Assembly: GCA_028867025.1 (NCBI GenBank)
Contig: JAGWHC010000001.1
Coordinates: 437,695 to 501,694 of the forward strand
From: Microcaldota archaeon
Lineage (GTDB): Archaea; Micrarchaeota; Micrarchaeia; Micrarchaeales; CABMGC01
DNA length: 64,000 nucleotides
Direction: 5' to 3'
Positions within the stretch are counted from its first letter, which is position 1, and every line of letters starts with the position of its first letter. Positions 42,892 through 51,488 of this stretch are shown piece by piece. The notes below the pieces were generated by a model, which saw nothing but the letters and a program-made list of their open reading frames with translations, made no database searches and was not told the DNA's origin. Made by a program: the position numbers and the translations under genes.

Positions 42892-43191
42892 ACGCAGTAC
42901 AAGGAATTCATCAGGATAGAGAAAATAAAGAAGATTCTCGACATAGTGGCATACGGATCACTGGGCATAGACGTGGCCATAGCTGTGGTGACTCTAATAT
43001 CGTTCAACATCTATTCTGCGGATCTCAGCTCAATACAGAGGTATCTCAACATAGCGCTTACAATAGAGGTGGTATTCACCTTCGTGCTGATTTTCGCGCT
43101 TGCCTACTTGTACCAGTACGAGAAGATTTTGGACAATCTTGCGCGTTTCAGCAGGGCCCTGACCGGCGGAAGGAAGGGCAAAAATCGATGA
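42892..43191 (+). CDS. Small two-span membrane protein, probable ACG start
   Basis: About 99 residues from ACG (81 from GTG 42946). Two spans (GIDVAIAVVTLISFNIYSA and IEVVFTFVLIFALAYLYQY) are bracketed by Lys/Arg segments. The GTG start would drop QYKEFIRIEKIKKILDIV, a typical amphipathic N-terminus, and no ATG, GTG or TTG lies between the upstream stop (about 42852) and it. gaggcgag ends three bases before ACG 42892. No known family; the DUF373 gene follows. Confidence 0.6.
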   Translation, partial: TQYKEFIRIEKIKKILDIVAYGSLGIDVAIAVVTLISFNIYSADLSSIQRYLNIALTIEVVFTFVLIFALAYLYQYEKILDNLARFSRALTGGRKGKNR

Positions 43192-43212
43192 AAAGCGCAC
43201 AGTATGTGCAGC

Positions 43213-43220
43213 TTTAAATA
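43213..43220 (+). promoter_or_regulatory. TATA box of the DUF373 gene
   Basis: tttaaata is centred about 28 nt before ATG 43245, indicating a leaderless transcript. Confidence 0.65.
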
Positions 43221-43244
43221 CCACCTTTGACAAGGTTTACTTAT

Positions 43245-44489
43245 ATGTCCAAATCAAGGGGCGTCGAGAAGTCAGAACGCATACTAGTGCTTGCTGTTGA
43301 TGTCGACAACGACCTCTACAGGAAGACAAGGATAGGCGGGCCCCTGGTCGGCAGGGTGCAGAATCTGAACGGCGCGACGCAGCTCGCGCTCGCGGACCCG
43401 GAGGACAGCGACTCGAACACAATGTTCCAGGCCGTCAAGCTCTACGATGAGCTCAAGGAGGACGGCTACTCAGTTAACGTAGCAACTATAACAGGCGCTG
43501 AGAGCGAGGGCTACAATGCTGACAGGGAGATAGCTACGCAGATCGAGCGCGCCCTTGACCAGACAAAATCAGACACGTGCCTTTTCGTCACGGACGGTGC
43601 GAGCGACGAACGCATACTTCCGATAATAGAATCGAGGATAAAGATAAGCAGCGTAAAGACGGTCACGGTGAAGCAGGCCAAGGCGCTGGAAAGCACCTAC
43701 GTTGCGGTGCTGGAGAAGCTGAAGGAGCCGCACTACGCAAGAATAGTGTTCGGCATCCCTGCGGTCCTTTTCCTGCTCTTTGCAATCAGCTACGCTGCGG
43801 GACTCAGTTGGCAGGTCCCGATAGGTCTGATAGGTCTCTACCTGCTCATCAAGGGCTTCGGCCTCGAGGAGACGCTGATCGGCTCATTCCGCGGATTCGG
43901 GTTCAGCATAGAGAGGATGAGTTTCGTCTTCTACCTCAGCGCGCTTGTCTTCTTCGTAGCAAGCATATTCATCGGTGCGAGCAACTACCTGTCGCAGCTC
44001 AAGATAACTGGAGATGCAAGCTTCTCGACAGCATACGCCGTAGAGGGTTTCCTGCTTCTTCTTCCATTCATGCTAGGCCTCTACCTGCTCGGCAGGATAA
44101 TAGACACAAAGACGAACAGGTACGTGTTCCGTAACTTCAGATACGGCGTATACATAGGCTCGTCAGTGATAGTCTGGGTCCTCGCATACTCATTCATGGC
44201 ATGGCTCCTCGGCCAGATATACTTCAGCCAGTTCCTGGGATTCACTCTTGCTGCAATAGTCGGCGGCGTGGCGATCTCTACGGCAGCTAACACGCTCCGC
44301 TCACGCGCGCTGAAGACGAGGAAGCTCAAGAACAAGGTTGTTGTCAACGAGCTGGGCACGCTTATAGGTAAGGTCGCCGGCATAGACACGAAGAAGGGCG
44401 GGCTCATAGTCAACACCTCGTTCGGCAACCCGGTCAGGTACAGCGTCGATCGTGTGGTCGAGATATCCGACAAGATAATAGTCAAGTAG
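43245..44489 (+). CDS. DUF373 membrane protein
   Basis: 414 residues. A soluble N-terminal domain (ILVLAVDVDNDLYRKTRIGGP, VATITGAESEGYNADREIATQ, DGASDERILPIIES) is followed by about seven membrane spans and a C-terminal cytoplasmic tail. This is the archaeal DUF373 family, whose N-terminus resembles a small phosphoesterase-like fold; its function is unknown. ATG 43245 fits the TATA box and a leaderless start. Confidence 0.88.
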   Translation: MSKSRGVEKSERILVLAVDVDNDLYRKTRIGGPLVGRVQNLNGATQLALADPEDSDSNTMFQAVKLYDELKEDGYSVNVATITGAESEGYNADREIATQIERALDQTKSDTCLFVTDGASDERILPIIESRIKISSVKTVTVKQAKALESTYVAVLEKLKEPHYARIVFGIPAVLFLLFAISYAAGLSWQVPIGLIGLYLLIKGFGLEETLIGSFRGFGFSIERMSFVFYLSALVFFVASIFIGASNYLSQLKITGDASFSTAYAVEGFLLLLPFMLGLYLLGRIIDTKTNRYVFRNFRYGVYIGSSVIVWVLAYSFMAWLLGQIYFSQFLGFTLAAIVGGVAISTAANTLRSRALKTRKLKNKVVVNELGTLIGKVAGIDTKKGGLIVNTSFGNPVRYSVDRVVEISDKIIVK

Positions 44490-44502
44490 CCCAAGCACTA
44501 TT

Positions 44503-45414
44503 TCAAGGCGTGCTATAGCCGTCCGTCCACTGGCTTGAGAAGACGACGTTGACCGCGATCCCCGTCTGGTTGTCACCGCTATAGTCGTTCGCATTGCCGT
44601 TGAGCGGCCACCACGCTACGAGGTTCTGCAGTACGAGCGGCGCGCCTCCTATACCTTCTAAATAGAGCGCGTTTACTTCAGGGGCTGCCAGAGACGCGTT
44701 GTATATCTGCACGTTTGAAATGTACCCTTGGAAATTGTCGCTGCATGTCGGGGAATACACTCCTATATCGAGAGCGCTTCCGGCAGGGCTCCAGCTCCCG
44801 CTCCAAGGACTCGTGCCGACCACGCTTGTGCCGCTGTAGACCGTCGCTGTACCTGCAGCACCGTTCAGTGTTAAAGTGAAAAAGCCGTATGAGGACGTGC
44901 TCATCGGCAGTACCGGAGACCAGCAGGTTCCTGTACCAGGATTATAGATGTACGTGGACGGATATCCGAGAGACACATCACCCCACCCTCCACTGCAGTG
45001 GTTTCCTCCGTGAATAACCACAACCGCACCATTATTTACAAGCGAGTTTGTTGACTTTGCCCAGAACGATATTGTAAGGGCAGACGTTGAACTCATTTTA
45101 AAGTTATTGACTTGCACATAGGGCGCGCCAATATTAGAGCAGTCGACTCCAGGACCAGCGAAGTACGGCACATACTGAGGAATTTCACCATTACAAAGCC
45201 CAGTAAGCTGCAAGTTGAATGTGCTTAATGGTCCACCCGGCCTGAAGACCTGGCATGCGCCAGGCTGGGCCCTTCCAGAAGTAGTGTTACCGCTGAATAT
45301 CCCCAGTTCTATTAGGGCAACGAGCACTACCGCGATTATCACAATTGCCCAGGCGTAGGTCATCAGATACTCAAGCGCCGGCTGCGCCTTTTTTCCAGAG
45401 TTTTTTACCCGCAT
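44503..45414 (-). CDS. Pilin-like class III signal protein with permuted LamG domain (copy 1)
   Basis: 303 residues. SGKKAQPALEYLMTYAWAI is a class III (archaellin/pilin) signal: basic, then A|QPALEYL cut site, then the hydrophobic helix. A conserved C…C segment (GACQVFRPGG, GLCNGEIPQYV) leads into LamG strands (ALTISFWAK, YISNVQIYNASLAAPEVNALY), and the protein ends with NLVAWWPLNGNANDYSGD, the first strand of a classical LamG. A longer frame upstream to 46017 runs through the next gene and is not the start. Confidence 0.85.
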   Translation of the reverse strand: MRVKNSGKKAQPALEYLMTYAWAIVIIAVVLVALIELGIFSGNTTSGRAQPGACQVFRPGGPLSTFNLQLTGLCNGEIPQYVPYFAGPGVDCSNIGAPYVQVNNFKMSSTSALTISFWAKSTNSLVNNGAVVVIHGGNHCSGGWGDVSLGYPSTYIYNPGTGTCWSPVLPMSTSSYGFFTLTLNGAAGTATVYSGTSVVGTSPWSGSWSPAGSALDIGVYSPTCSDNFQGYISNVQIYNASLAAPEVNALYLEGIGGAPLVLQNLVAWWPLNGNANDYSGDNQTGIAVNVVFSSQWTDGYSTP

Positions 45415-45464
45415 GAAGTGCACTATGCATCTGCACGGCAAAGGATATATCGCATTCGGAAGGC

Positions 45465-46346
45465 TCAGGATGCCGTGTAGCCTGAGATTGTGCCGGTGTA
45501 GGAGTTGCTGCTCGAGGTCGCGTTGTTCGCGTTGCCGCTGTAGTCGTTTACGTTCTGGTTGAGCGGCCACCAGCCAACGAGGTTCTGCAGTACGAGCGGC
45601 GCGCCACCCATGCCCTCGAGGTAGAGGGCGTTTATGTCGTTCGCCGAGAGCGAGGCGTTGTATACCTGTATGTTTGACATCTGACCGTTGAAGTAATCGA
45701 CTCCGGTGAGGAACCTTCCTATGTCCAGCGGCTGCGCATTGTTGCCCATAGTTCCAGAGGCGGTTACAGGTCCTGCCTTTTGCACTCCGTCCACGTAAAT
45801 GTAGAATTTCGATCCGTCCCAGGTTGCTGCAACCTGATGCCACGCGGCCGCACCGAAAAGGTTCGCGGATGTGCCCCCGGTTATCCATGAGGAAGTGTAA
45901 ACCCCAAATACGACCACATAGCTGGGGTCTATCCACAGGAGCCATCCTCCCGAACTCTCGGCAGTGTTGCCGGCCACGATCTGGCTTCCAGATGGATTGC
46001 CTGCCATGTACACCCAAGCGGTGACAGTCACCGCGCTAGGATAAAACGTGCCGCTGTTGGGAATAGCAGCGTACTGGCTGCTCGCACTTGCAAAGGTGGC
46101 CACGAACTCAGGCAGTGCGCCGCTGCAGGTACCGGTCAACGCGATTCCGGCCGCGCTCAACGGCCCATCTGGCCTGTATATATAGCACGAGCCCGGCGTG
46201 GCCCTGGGAGCAAAATTGCTTGTGTTGAACACACCGAGAGCGAATAGCCCGGCCAGCGCCACCGCGATTATCACGAGCGCCCATGAATAGTTCATCAGCA
46301 GTTCCAGTGCGCTCTGCGCCCGCATGGACATACGTGTTGCACGCAT
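45465..46346 (-). CDS. Pilin-like class III signal protein with permuted LamG domain (copy 2)
   Basis: 293 residues. The signal is MSMRAQSALELLMNYSWAL. The body has the same plan: GSCYIYRPDGPL, TCSGALPEFV, VTVTAWVY, WHQVAATWDGSKFYIYVD, MSNIQVYNASLSANDINALY and then VLQNLVGWWPLNQNVNDYSG at the C-terminus. The start MRATRMSMRAQS (46346) is used; closer Met codons are alternatives. Spacing to neighbouring copies is about 50 nt. Confidence 0.85.
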   Translation of the reverse strand: MRATRMSMRAQSALELLMNYSWALVIIAVALAGLFALGVFNTSNFAPRATPGSCYIYRPDGPLSAAGIALTGTCSGALPEFVATFASASSQYAAIPNSGTFYPSAVTVTAWVYMAGNPSGSQIVAGNTAESSGGWLLWIDPSYVVVFGVYTSSWITGGTSANLFGAAAWHQVAATWDGSKFYIYVDGVQKAGPVTASGTMGNNAQPLDIGRFLTGVDYFNGQMSNIQVYNASLSANDINALYLEGMGGAPLVLQNLVGWWPLNQNVNDYSGNANNATSSSNSYTGTISGYTAS

Positions 46347-46393
46347 CAGACTCAACAGGAGTGGAAATGATAAAAATATTAGCCTTGGCTCCG

Positions 46394-47302
46394 CTAGGGC
46401 ACGGTGTAACCGGTCAGGGTGCCGGAGAAGATGACGTTGTTTCCGTATGCTGTCTTGTTGTTGCCAGAGTAGTCGTTTATATTTCCGTTCAGCGGCCACC
46501 ACGCCACCAGGTTCTGAAGAACTGTCGGAGCCCCGCCTATTCCCTCAAGATAAATGTTGCCGAGCTCGTTGGAGGAAAGCGACGCGTTGTATATCTGTAT
46601 GTTGGAAAGCTCGCCGTTGAACGGATAGGTGGCGAGGTTGCAGGCCCACGAACCTAAGCACCATGTGGAGGACGGCTGATAAACCGCTTGCCCGTAGCTC
46701 TGCGAAGCCGTGGTGGGTGTGGTTTTGCCAGGAGAATAAGCATAGTTCACAGTGTTTCCGTTCGAGTCAACCGTCTGTGCGAGCATGTACCAGGCGCCGT
46801 ACTGCAGCCCCGATATGACTGCCGCGCCGATCGGCTGCGCTTGCAGTCCGTTCGAGGCGTATTTCAGGCCGCCGTTCGTGTCCATCTCCATCTCATATGT
46901 GTTGCCGTTCGGAACAAGATAAATGTTGCCCTGCGCGAGCGTGTGCCCGGATTCGCCGCTGGGCGGGTACTGGTTGTTTATCCATCCCACTACGGTATAT
47001 TGCGTCAGCTTCGGAAGGGCGGTGTTTGTCTGTATGTAGCCGTATGTGGATTCCGCAACATACTGCGGCAGCGAACCTGTGCATACGCCAGTCAGCGCGA
47101 CCAGAGACACGCTCCATGGACCGTAGGGTCTGTACACTTGGCACGAGCCTGTCTGCGCCCTTGGAGCCAGCGTGAAAGCGTTGAAAACTCCGAGATAAAA
47201 CAGACCCGCAAGGACAACGCCTATTATGAGTATCGCCCAGCCATAGGTCATCAGGTACTCCATCGCGGACTGCGCCTTCTTGACCCGCTTCGCGTTGCGC
47301 AT
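46394..47302 (-). CDS. Pilin-like class III signal protein with permuted LamG domain (copy 3)
   Basis: 302 residues. KRVKKAQSAMEYLMTYGWAILI is the clearest class III signal of the group. The Cys pair is GSCQVYRPYGPW…GVCTGSLPQYV. LamG strands follow (YTVVGWINN, GAWYMLAQTVDSNGNTVNY, LSNIQIYNASLSSNELGNIY). The C-terminus is NLVAWWPLNGNINDYSGNN then a short end GYTVP, which closely matches copies 1 and 4. Confidence 0.87.
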   Translation of the reverse strand: MRNAKRVKKAQSAMEYLMTYGWAILIIGVVLAGLFYLGVFNAFTLAPRAQTGSCQVYRPYGPWSVSLVALTGVCTGSLPQYVAESTYGYIQTNTALPKLTQYTVVGWINNQYPPSGESGHTLAQGNIYLVPNGNTYEMEMDTNGGLKYASNGLQAQPIGAAVISGLQYGAWYMLAQTVDSNGNTVNYAYSPGKTTPTTASQSYGQAVYQPSSTWCLGSWACNLATYPFNGELSNIQIYNASLSSNELGNIYLEGIGGAPTVLQNLVAWWPLNGNINDYSGNNKTAYGNNVIFSGTLTGYTVP

Positions 47303-47350
47303 CTTGCTCAGTTAATGTAGCAGTGATAGAAATATTAGGGTTTCTCGATT

Positions 47351-48214
47351 TCAGGGTGATGAATAGCCATTGATCCAATTAGGTGTAAAAGTTACTCCTT
47401 GAACTGTGCTGGTGTGATTGTTTCCTGAGTAATCATTGGCGTTGCCGTTGAGCGGCCACCAGCCTACCAAATAGTTCAGGTCGATAGGCACGCCTCCTAT
47501 CCCTTCCATGTAAAGGTTCTGTATGTCTGCTGGCGGAAGAGAGGCGTTGTACAGCTGCACGTCAGCTATTTTTCCAGTGAGCTGGCAACCTGTACCCCAT
47601 GCGCCAATCGCTCCGCCCCCAAGGTTTGTGGACAATGCGCTGGCCAGGCTTCCTGTAACCGATTGCGAATTCATATAAATGGTCACCTGTGTGGAGCCGG
47701 ATGTGTAAGTGGAGGCTATGAAAACCCACGTGTTCAAAGACGCCATCAACGAAGAATGGTAATCGTCTCCACAACCGGCAAAAGATATGTAACCGCTTCC
47801 ATCAGGCCCAAGGCCGGTATATTCGCCGCTACATGTGCCGCTTCCATATCCGGTGGCCATCTCTTGCCCGCATCCGCCATTGGAGTAAGACGGAATGTTG
47901 ATCCATGCCGTAAGCGTTCTCGGAGAAGAACCTGTGGGGAATCCAGCAGTGTTTACCGTTATGTACTGACTGCCTCCAAAAACTCCAGCAAACTGCGGCA
48001 GCTCATTGTTGCATGTCCCCCCAAGACTTGAAGGCAGGCCTGTCTGCTTGTATACCTGGCACCCTCCCGGCGGCGCCTTTGGAGTGAGACTACCGAAGTT
48101 GAAAACGCCGAATCCATACAGCGCTATGAGCACGACAGTTATAACTATCAAGGCCCACCCGTACGTCATGAGGTACTGCATCGCCGCCTGCGCCTTTTTA
48201 TGTCTGTATCCCAT
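47351..48214 (-). CDS. Pilin-like class III signal protein with permuted LamG domain (copy 4)
   Basis: 287 residues from ATG 48214 (an upstream ATG would add 19 less likely residues). Signal: YRHKKAQAAMQYLMTYGWAL. GGCQVYKQTG…GTCNNELPQF, YITVNTAGFP, RTLTAWINI, WVFIASTYTSGSTQVTIYMN and VQLYNASLPPADIQNLYMEG precede YLVGWWPLNGNANDYSGNN. It is divergent from the Rpp29-ribosomal cluster; an 18-bp palindrome lies between. Confidence 0.85.
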   Translation of the reverse strand: MGYRHKKAQAAMQYLMTYGWALIVITVVLIALYGFGVFNFGSLTPKAPPGGCQVYKQTGLPSSLGGTCNNELPQFAGVFGGSQYITVNTAGFPTGSSPRTLTAWINIPSYSNGGCGQEMATGYGSGTCSGEYTGLGPDGSGYISFAGCGDDYHSSLMASLNTWVFIASTYTSGSTQVTIYMNSQSVTGSLASALSTNLGGGAIGAWGTGCQLTGKIADVQLYNASLPPADIQNLYMEGIGGVPIDLNYLVGWWPLNGNANDYSGNNHTSTVQGVTFTPNWINGYSSP

Positions 48215-48250
48215 GCCGTCTTCGCTCCCTGATAACTTTAAATATGTGTC

Positions 48251-48268
48251 CTTATTAAATTTAATAAG
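48251..48268. repeat. Perfect 18-bp AT-rich palindrome between divergent units
   Basis: cttattaaatttaataag reads the same on both strands. It lies between the LamG copy 4 start (minus) and the Rpp29 start (plus). Its position fits a minus-strand TATA box for the LamG gene; it could also be an operator. AT-rich palindromes arise by chance fairly easily. Confidence 0.4.
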
Positions 48269-48279
48269 CAAATAACCAC

Positions 48280-48591
48280 ATGGCAGCTAGCGACTTCAGC
48301 GGCTACAACAACAGGAACATAGTGCTCAACGAGCTTATAGGGCTCCGCGTGCGCGTCATCAAATGCCGCGACAGGAAGCAGGTTGGTTTGCATGGTACCG
48401 TAGTTGACGAGAGCAAAAACACTCTCGTAGTAGACACGGGCAACCGGCTCGCAAGGCTGGTCAAAGCAACGTCTACCTTTCGCTTTTACGCGGGAAGGAA
48501 GTCGTTCATAGTCAGCGGAGTTGAGATAAACTTCCGTCCTGAGGACAGGATCGAGAAGGCAATGAAGTACTGGAAGAGAAGGGAAATGTGA
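48280..48591 (+). CDS. rnp1: RNase P protein subunit Rpp29 (Pop4)
   Basis: 103 residues with the Sm-like beta barrel of Rpp29: LNELIGLRVRVIKCRDRKQVG, GTVVDESKNTLVV and FRFYAGRKSFIVSGVEI. It binds RNase P RNA. The TGA overlaps ATG 48591 of the S17 gene. In archaea rnp1 usually sits after uL29 in the ribosomal cluster; here the cluster begins with it, without uS3, uL22 or uL29 upstream. Confidence 0.92.
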   Translation: MAASDFSGYNNRNIVLNELIGLRVRVIKCRDRKQVGLHGTVVDESKNTLVVDTGNRLARLVKATSTFRFYAGRKSFIVSGVEINFRPEDRIEKAMKYWKRREM

Positions 48592-48908
48592 TGCAGGAAA
48601 AGCAAGCGCAAACGCAATGCAACGACCCGAGGTGCCCCGTACATGGGCAGCTCAAGACGAGGGGCACGCGCCTCTCCGGCCTAGTCGTAAGCAGCAAGGC
48701 GAAGAAGACAGCGATAGTCGAGGTAGACTACACCATATACCTCTACAAGTACGAGCGTTACCTGAGAAAGCATTCAAGGATAGCGGCACACAACCCGGAA
48801 TGCATAAACGCGAAAATAGGCGACACCGTCAGCATCGCCGAATCGAGGAGGCTGAGCAAGACGAAGTCGTTCGCAATAACCGGCATAGTGAAGCCGAAGG
48901 CGGCGTGA
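48591..48908 (+). CDS. rps17: Ribosomal protein uS17
   Basis: 105 residues. An N-terminal CNDPRCPVHGQL adds Cys residues, followed by the S17 OB fold (LSGLVVSSKAKKTAIVEVDY, KIGDTVSIAESRRLSKTKSF). Starts within the rnp1 stop (TGATG). Confidence 0.93.
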   Translation: MQEKQAQTQCNDPRCPVHGQLKTRGTRLSGLVVSSKAKKTAIVEVDYTIYLYKYERYLRKHSRIAAHNPECINAKIGDTVSIAESRRLSKTKSFAITGIVKPKAA

Positions 48909-48912
48909 TTTA

Positions 48913-49311
48913 ATGAAAGGAATTTCATCAAGGATTAGCAGGACGCTGGTGCCAATGTCCACTGTAACGTGCGCCGACAACAGCGGGCCCGTGGAGTTCA
49001 GAATAATCAACAAGCTTGGCAAGGGCCACGCCCACGGAAGGCTCGCGGCCGCGGGCCTCGGAGACATAGTTATCGCAAGCGTGATCAAGGGCACGCCCGC
49101 TTATCTCAAGAAGCCTGTTCGCGTGGTCATAATCAGGCAGAGGGCACCGATAAGGCGCCCGAACGGCATGCGCGTGAGGTTCGAGGACAACGCGGGCATA
49201 ATGGTCGGCGATGACAACCTGCCAATAGGGACGGAGGTTAAGGGGGCGATGGCCAGGGAAGTGGTCGAAAGATACGCCAAGATAGCAGGCATAGCCTCGA
49301 GAATAGTGTAG
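48913..49311 (+). CDS. rpl14: Ribosomal protein uL14
   Basis: 132 residues: STVTCADNSGPVEFRIIN, GDIVIASVIKGTP, VVIIRQRAPIRRPNG and FEDNAGIMVG are diagnostic for uL14, a subunit-interface protein. GTGAT plus TTA precedes the ATG at the genome's standard spacing. Confidence 0.96.
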   Translation: MKGISSRISRTLVPMSTVTCADNSGPVEFRIINKLGKGHAHGRLAAAGLGDIVIASVIKGTPAYLKKPVRVVIIRQRAPIRRPNGMRVRFEDNAGIMVGDDNLPIGTEVKGAMAREVVERYAKIAGIASRIV

Positions 49312-49320
49312 TTGGTGCTC

Positions 49321-49728
49321 ATGATGTTTATGATAGAAAGCGGCAAGCCCAGGAAGCAGAGGCTGTTCAGGTACACCGCAGCCAATCACCTTAGGCAGAA
49401 GTTCGTTCACGCGCACATAGCCAAGGAGCTCGCGTCAAAGCTGGGAGTGAAGAAGAGGAGCATAAGCGTGAGGAAGGGGGACACAGTAAGGGTCATGGCT
49501 GGCGCAAGCAGGGGGAAGAGCGGCAAGGTGACCGCGGTTGACCTGCGCAGCGCAGCCGTTTTCATAGAGGGCATAACGCGCAAGAACGCGAAGGGCAAGG
49601 AGTCGCTTGTCCCGGTAAGCGCCTCTAACGTTTACATAACAGACATGGACATGAGCGACAAGCTCAGGGCGGCGAAGCTGCAGGTTGCAAGACCGCAGGC
49701 TGCGAAGCCCGCTGCAAAGCAGCAGTGA
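49321..49728 (+). CDS. rpl24: Ribosomal protein uL24
   Basis: About 135 residues with a KOW motif (VRKGDTVRVMAGASRGKSGKV) and an Ala/Gln-rich end. ATG 49321 is used over TTG 49312. It binds early at the exit tunnel during assembly. Confidence 0.94.
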   Translation: MMFMIESGKPRKQRLFRYTAANHLRQKFVHAHIAKELASKLGVKKRSISVRKGDTVRVMAGASRGKSGKVTAVDLRSAAVFIEGITRKNAKGKESLVPVSASNVYITDMDMSDKLRAAKLQVARPQAAKPAAKQQ

Positions 49729-49732
49729 TCGC

Positions 49733-50410
49733 ATGGCAAGACACGGCAACTCAAGGCACTTGAACAGGCTCGCTTCGAGCACATACGCGAGAGTGAGCAG
49801 GAAGACGACGAAGTACCTGGCGAAGCCGGCCCCGGGAAGGCACAGGCTCGCGAGGAGCGTGGCGCTGCTTGTTCTTCTGCGCGACAAGCTCGGCGTGTCT
49901 GCAAACGCAAGCGAAGCGAGGAAGATCATAAAGTCGGGAAACGTCGAGGTCAATGGCAGGAAGGTTTCGAAAGACAGGTATCCGATAGGTTTCGGCGACG
50001 TGCTGGTGCTCACGCAGACAAAGGAGGTATACACAGTGGGCGTGGGCAAGAACGGCGACATCAAGCTGGAAAAGGCAAAGGCCCACGACAGGACGCTCAA
50101 AGTGATCGGCAAGTATCTCGCACCGGGCAAGAAGGTGATGCTGAGGCTATACGACGGCTCAGTGGCCGCGGGAGAGGGCAGCACAAGGGTGAACGACTCA
50201 GTGGTCGTGTCTGAAGGCAAGGTCAAGGCGGTGCTGAAGATGGTTAGCGGCGCGAAGTGCCTTGTGATGGACGGCGCCCACGCTTCAGAGACAGGCATAA
50301 TAAGGGAGATAAAGAATGGAAGCGCGACGAGCGTCGCCTCAGTGAAGGTAGAGTCGCAGGGAGCAACGTTCGAGACGCCTGTGCAGAACGTAATGGTTGT
50401 TGGTGCTTGA
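49733..50410 (+). CDS. rps4e: Ribosomal protein eS4
   Basis: 225 residues with S4 (LRDKLGVSANASEARKIIKSG) and KOW-like domains (KMVSGAKCLVMDGAHASETG). The Shine-Dalgarno gtgatcgc stands directly before ATG 49733 and is the standard for judging non-AUG starts elsewhere in the window. Confidence 0.95.
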   Translation: MARHGNSRHLNRLASSTYARVSRKTTKYLAKPAPGRHRLARSVALLVLLRDKLGVSANASEARKIIKSGNVEVNGRKVSKDRYPIGFGDVLVLTQTKEVYTVGVGKNGDIKLEKAKAHDRTLKVIGKYLAPGKKVMLRLYDGSVAAGEGSTRVNDSVVVSEGKVKAVLKMVSGAKCLVMDGAHASETGIIREIKNGSATSVASVKVESQGATFETPVQNVMVVGA

Positions 50411-50411
50411 T

Positions 50412-50927
50412 ATGGTTAATCCGATGCAGAACATAAGGCTTGACAAGCTCGTTGTCAACGTGGGCATAGGCTCCACCGAGGACAAGATAGACAACGCAAG
50501 GGCGCTGCTGAAGAAGCTCACCGGCAGGGAGGCCGCGCATACGAAGGCGAAGAAGAGGTTTCCAGAGTTCGGCATAAGGAAGGGCCAGATAATAGGCGCC
50601 GTGGTGACGCTCAGGAACAAGCAAGCAGAAGACTTTCTGAGGAGCGCTCTCGACGCGAGCAACAACGCGCTCGGCAGGAACGCGATAGCAAACAACTCGG
50701 TCAACTTCGGGATCAAGGAGTACATAGAGTTCAGCGGCGTAAAGTACGATCCCAAGATAGGCATGCTCGGACTCAACGTGAACGCCTCGTTCTCGAGGCC
50801 CGGAGTACGGGTGGAGTTGAGGAAGAGGAAGAGCAGCAGCGTCGGCATAAAGCACAGGCGCATAACGAGGGAGGAGCTGCAGGCATATCTCGAGAAGAAT
50901 TTCGGCGCGAAGATAACCGAGGAATGA
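50412..50927 (+). CDS. rpl5: Ribosomal protein uL5
   Basis: 171 residues: IRLDKLVVNVGIGSTEDKI, GREAAHTKAKKRFPEFGIRKGQ and FSRPGVRVELRKRKSSSVG. It contacts 5S rRNA and the P-site tRNA. It ends six bases before the uS14 start. Confidence 0.95.
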   Translation: MVNPMQNIRLDKLVVNVGIGSTEDKIDNARALLKKLTGREAAHTKAKKRFPEFGIRKGQIIGAVVTLRNKQAEDFLRSALDASNNALGRNAIANNSVNFGIKEYIEFSGVKYDPKIGMLGLNVNASFSRPGVRVELRKRKSSSVGIKHRRITREELQAYLEKNFGAKITEE

Positions 50928-50932
50928 TCACG

Positions 50933-51088
50933 ATGAAGATAAGTTACAACGAGAAGTACAAGGGCAAGGGGCTGAGGAGATGCCAGATATGCGGCAACTC
51001 CAGGGCGCTCATCAGGTCCTACAATCTCTACCTGTGCAGGAGGTGCTTCAGGGAGGTAGCAAAGGACCTCGGGTTCGAGAAGCTGTAG
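50933..51088 (+). CDS. rps14: Ribosomal protein uS14
   Basis: A 51-residue zinc protein: RRCQICGNSRALIRSYNLYL then CRRCFREVAKDLGFEK gives two CxxC pairs. Typical short archaeal uS14. tgatcacg is placed before ATG 50933. Its place between uL5 and uS8 is the conserved order. Confidence 0.95.
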   Translation: MKISYNEKYKGKGLRRCQICGNSRALIRSYNLYLCRRCFREVAKDLGFEKL

Positions 51089-51096
51089 TGGTGTTT

Positions 51097-51480
51097 ATGG
51101 CAGATTTGCTAGCTGAAAGTCTCAACAAGATAAAGACGTACGAAAACCTGGGAAGGGAGCAGTGCACGGTAGCCTCGACAAAGCTTGTGAGGAACGTGCT
51201 GATGACTCTTAAGCAGAACGGCTACGTGAATGAGATAGAGGAGGTGCAGGACGGCAAGTTCAAGTCGCTGAAGGTGTCGCTCGCGAACAAGATAAACAAC
51301 ATAGGCGCCGTGAAGCCGAGGCACGCTGTCAAGGTCAGCGACTACCGGAGATATGAGAACAGGTACATACCCAGCAAGGACTTCGGGCTGCTGATAATGT
51401 CCACTCCGGAGGGCATAATGAGCAACAGGGACGCGAAGGAAAAGCGCATGGGAGGCAGGCTCCTGGCGTATGTTTACTAG
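51097..51480 (+). CDS. rps8: Ribosomal protein uS8
   Basis: 127 residues: LAESLNKIKTYENLGREQCTV, LVRNVLMTLKQNGYVNEIEE and a C-terminal GLLIMSTPEGIMSNRDAKEK. Its stop overlaps a GTG, but the uL6 start is the ATG nine bases further. Confidence 0.95.
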   Translation: MADLLAESLNKIKTYENLGREQCTVASTKLVRNVLMTLKQNGYVNEIEEVQDGKFKSLKVSLANKINNIGAVKPRHAVKVSDYRRYENRYIPSKDFGLLIMSTPEGIMSNRDAKEKRMGGRLLAYVY

Positions 51481-51488
51481 TGACGCTT

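Noticed and set aside
45415-46017. N-terminal extension of LamG copy 1
   Set aside because: The extra 200 residues are a frame-shifted reading of copy 2, and a class III signal at 45414 gives a natural start.
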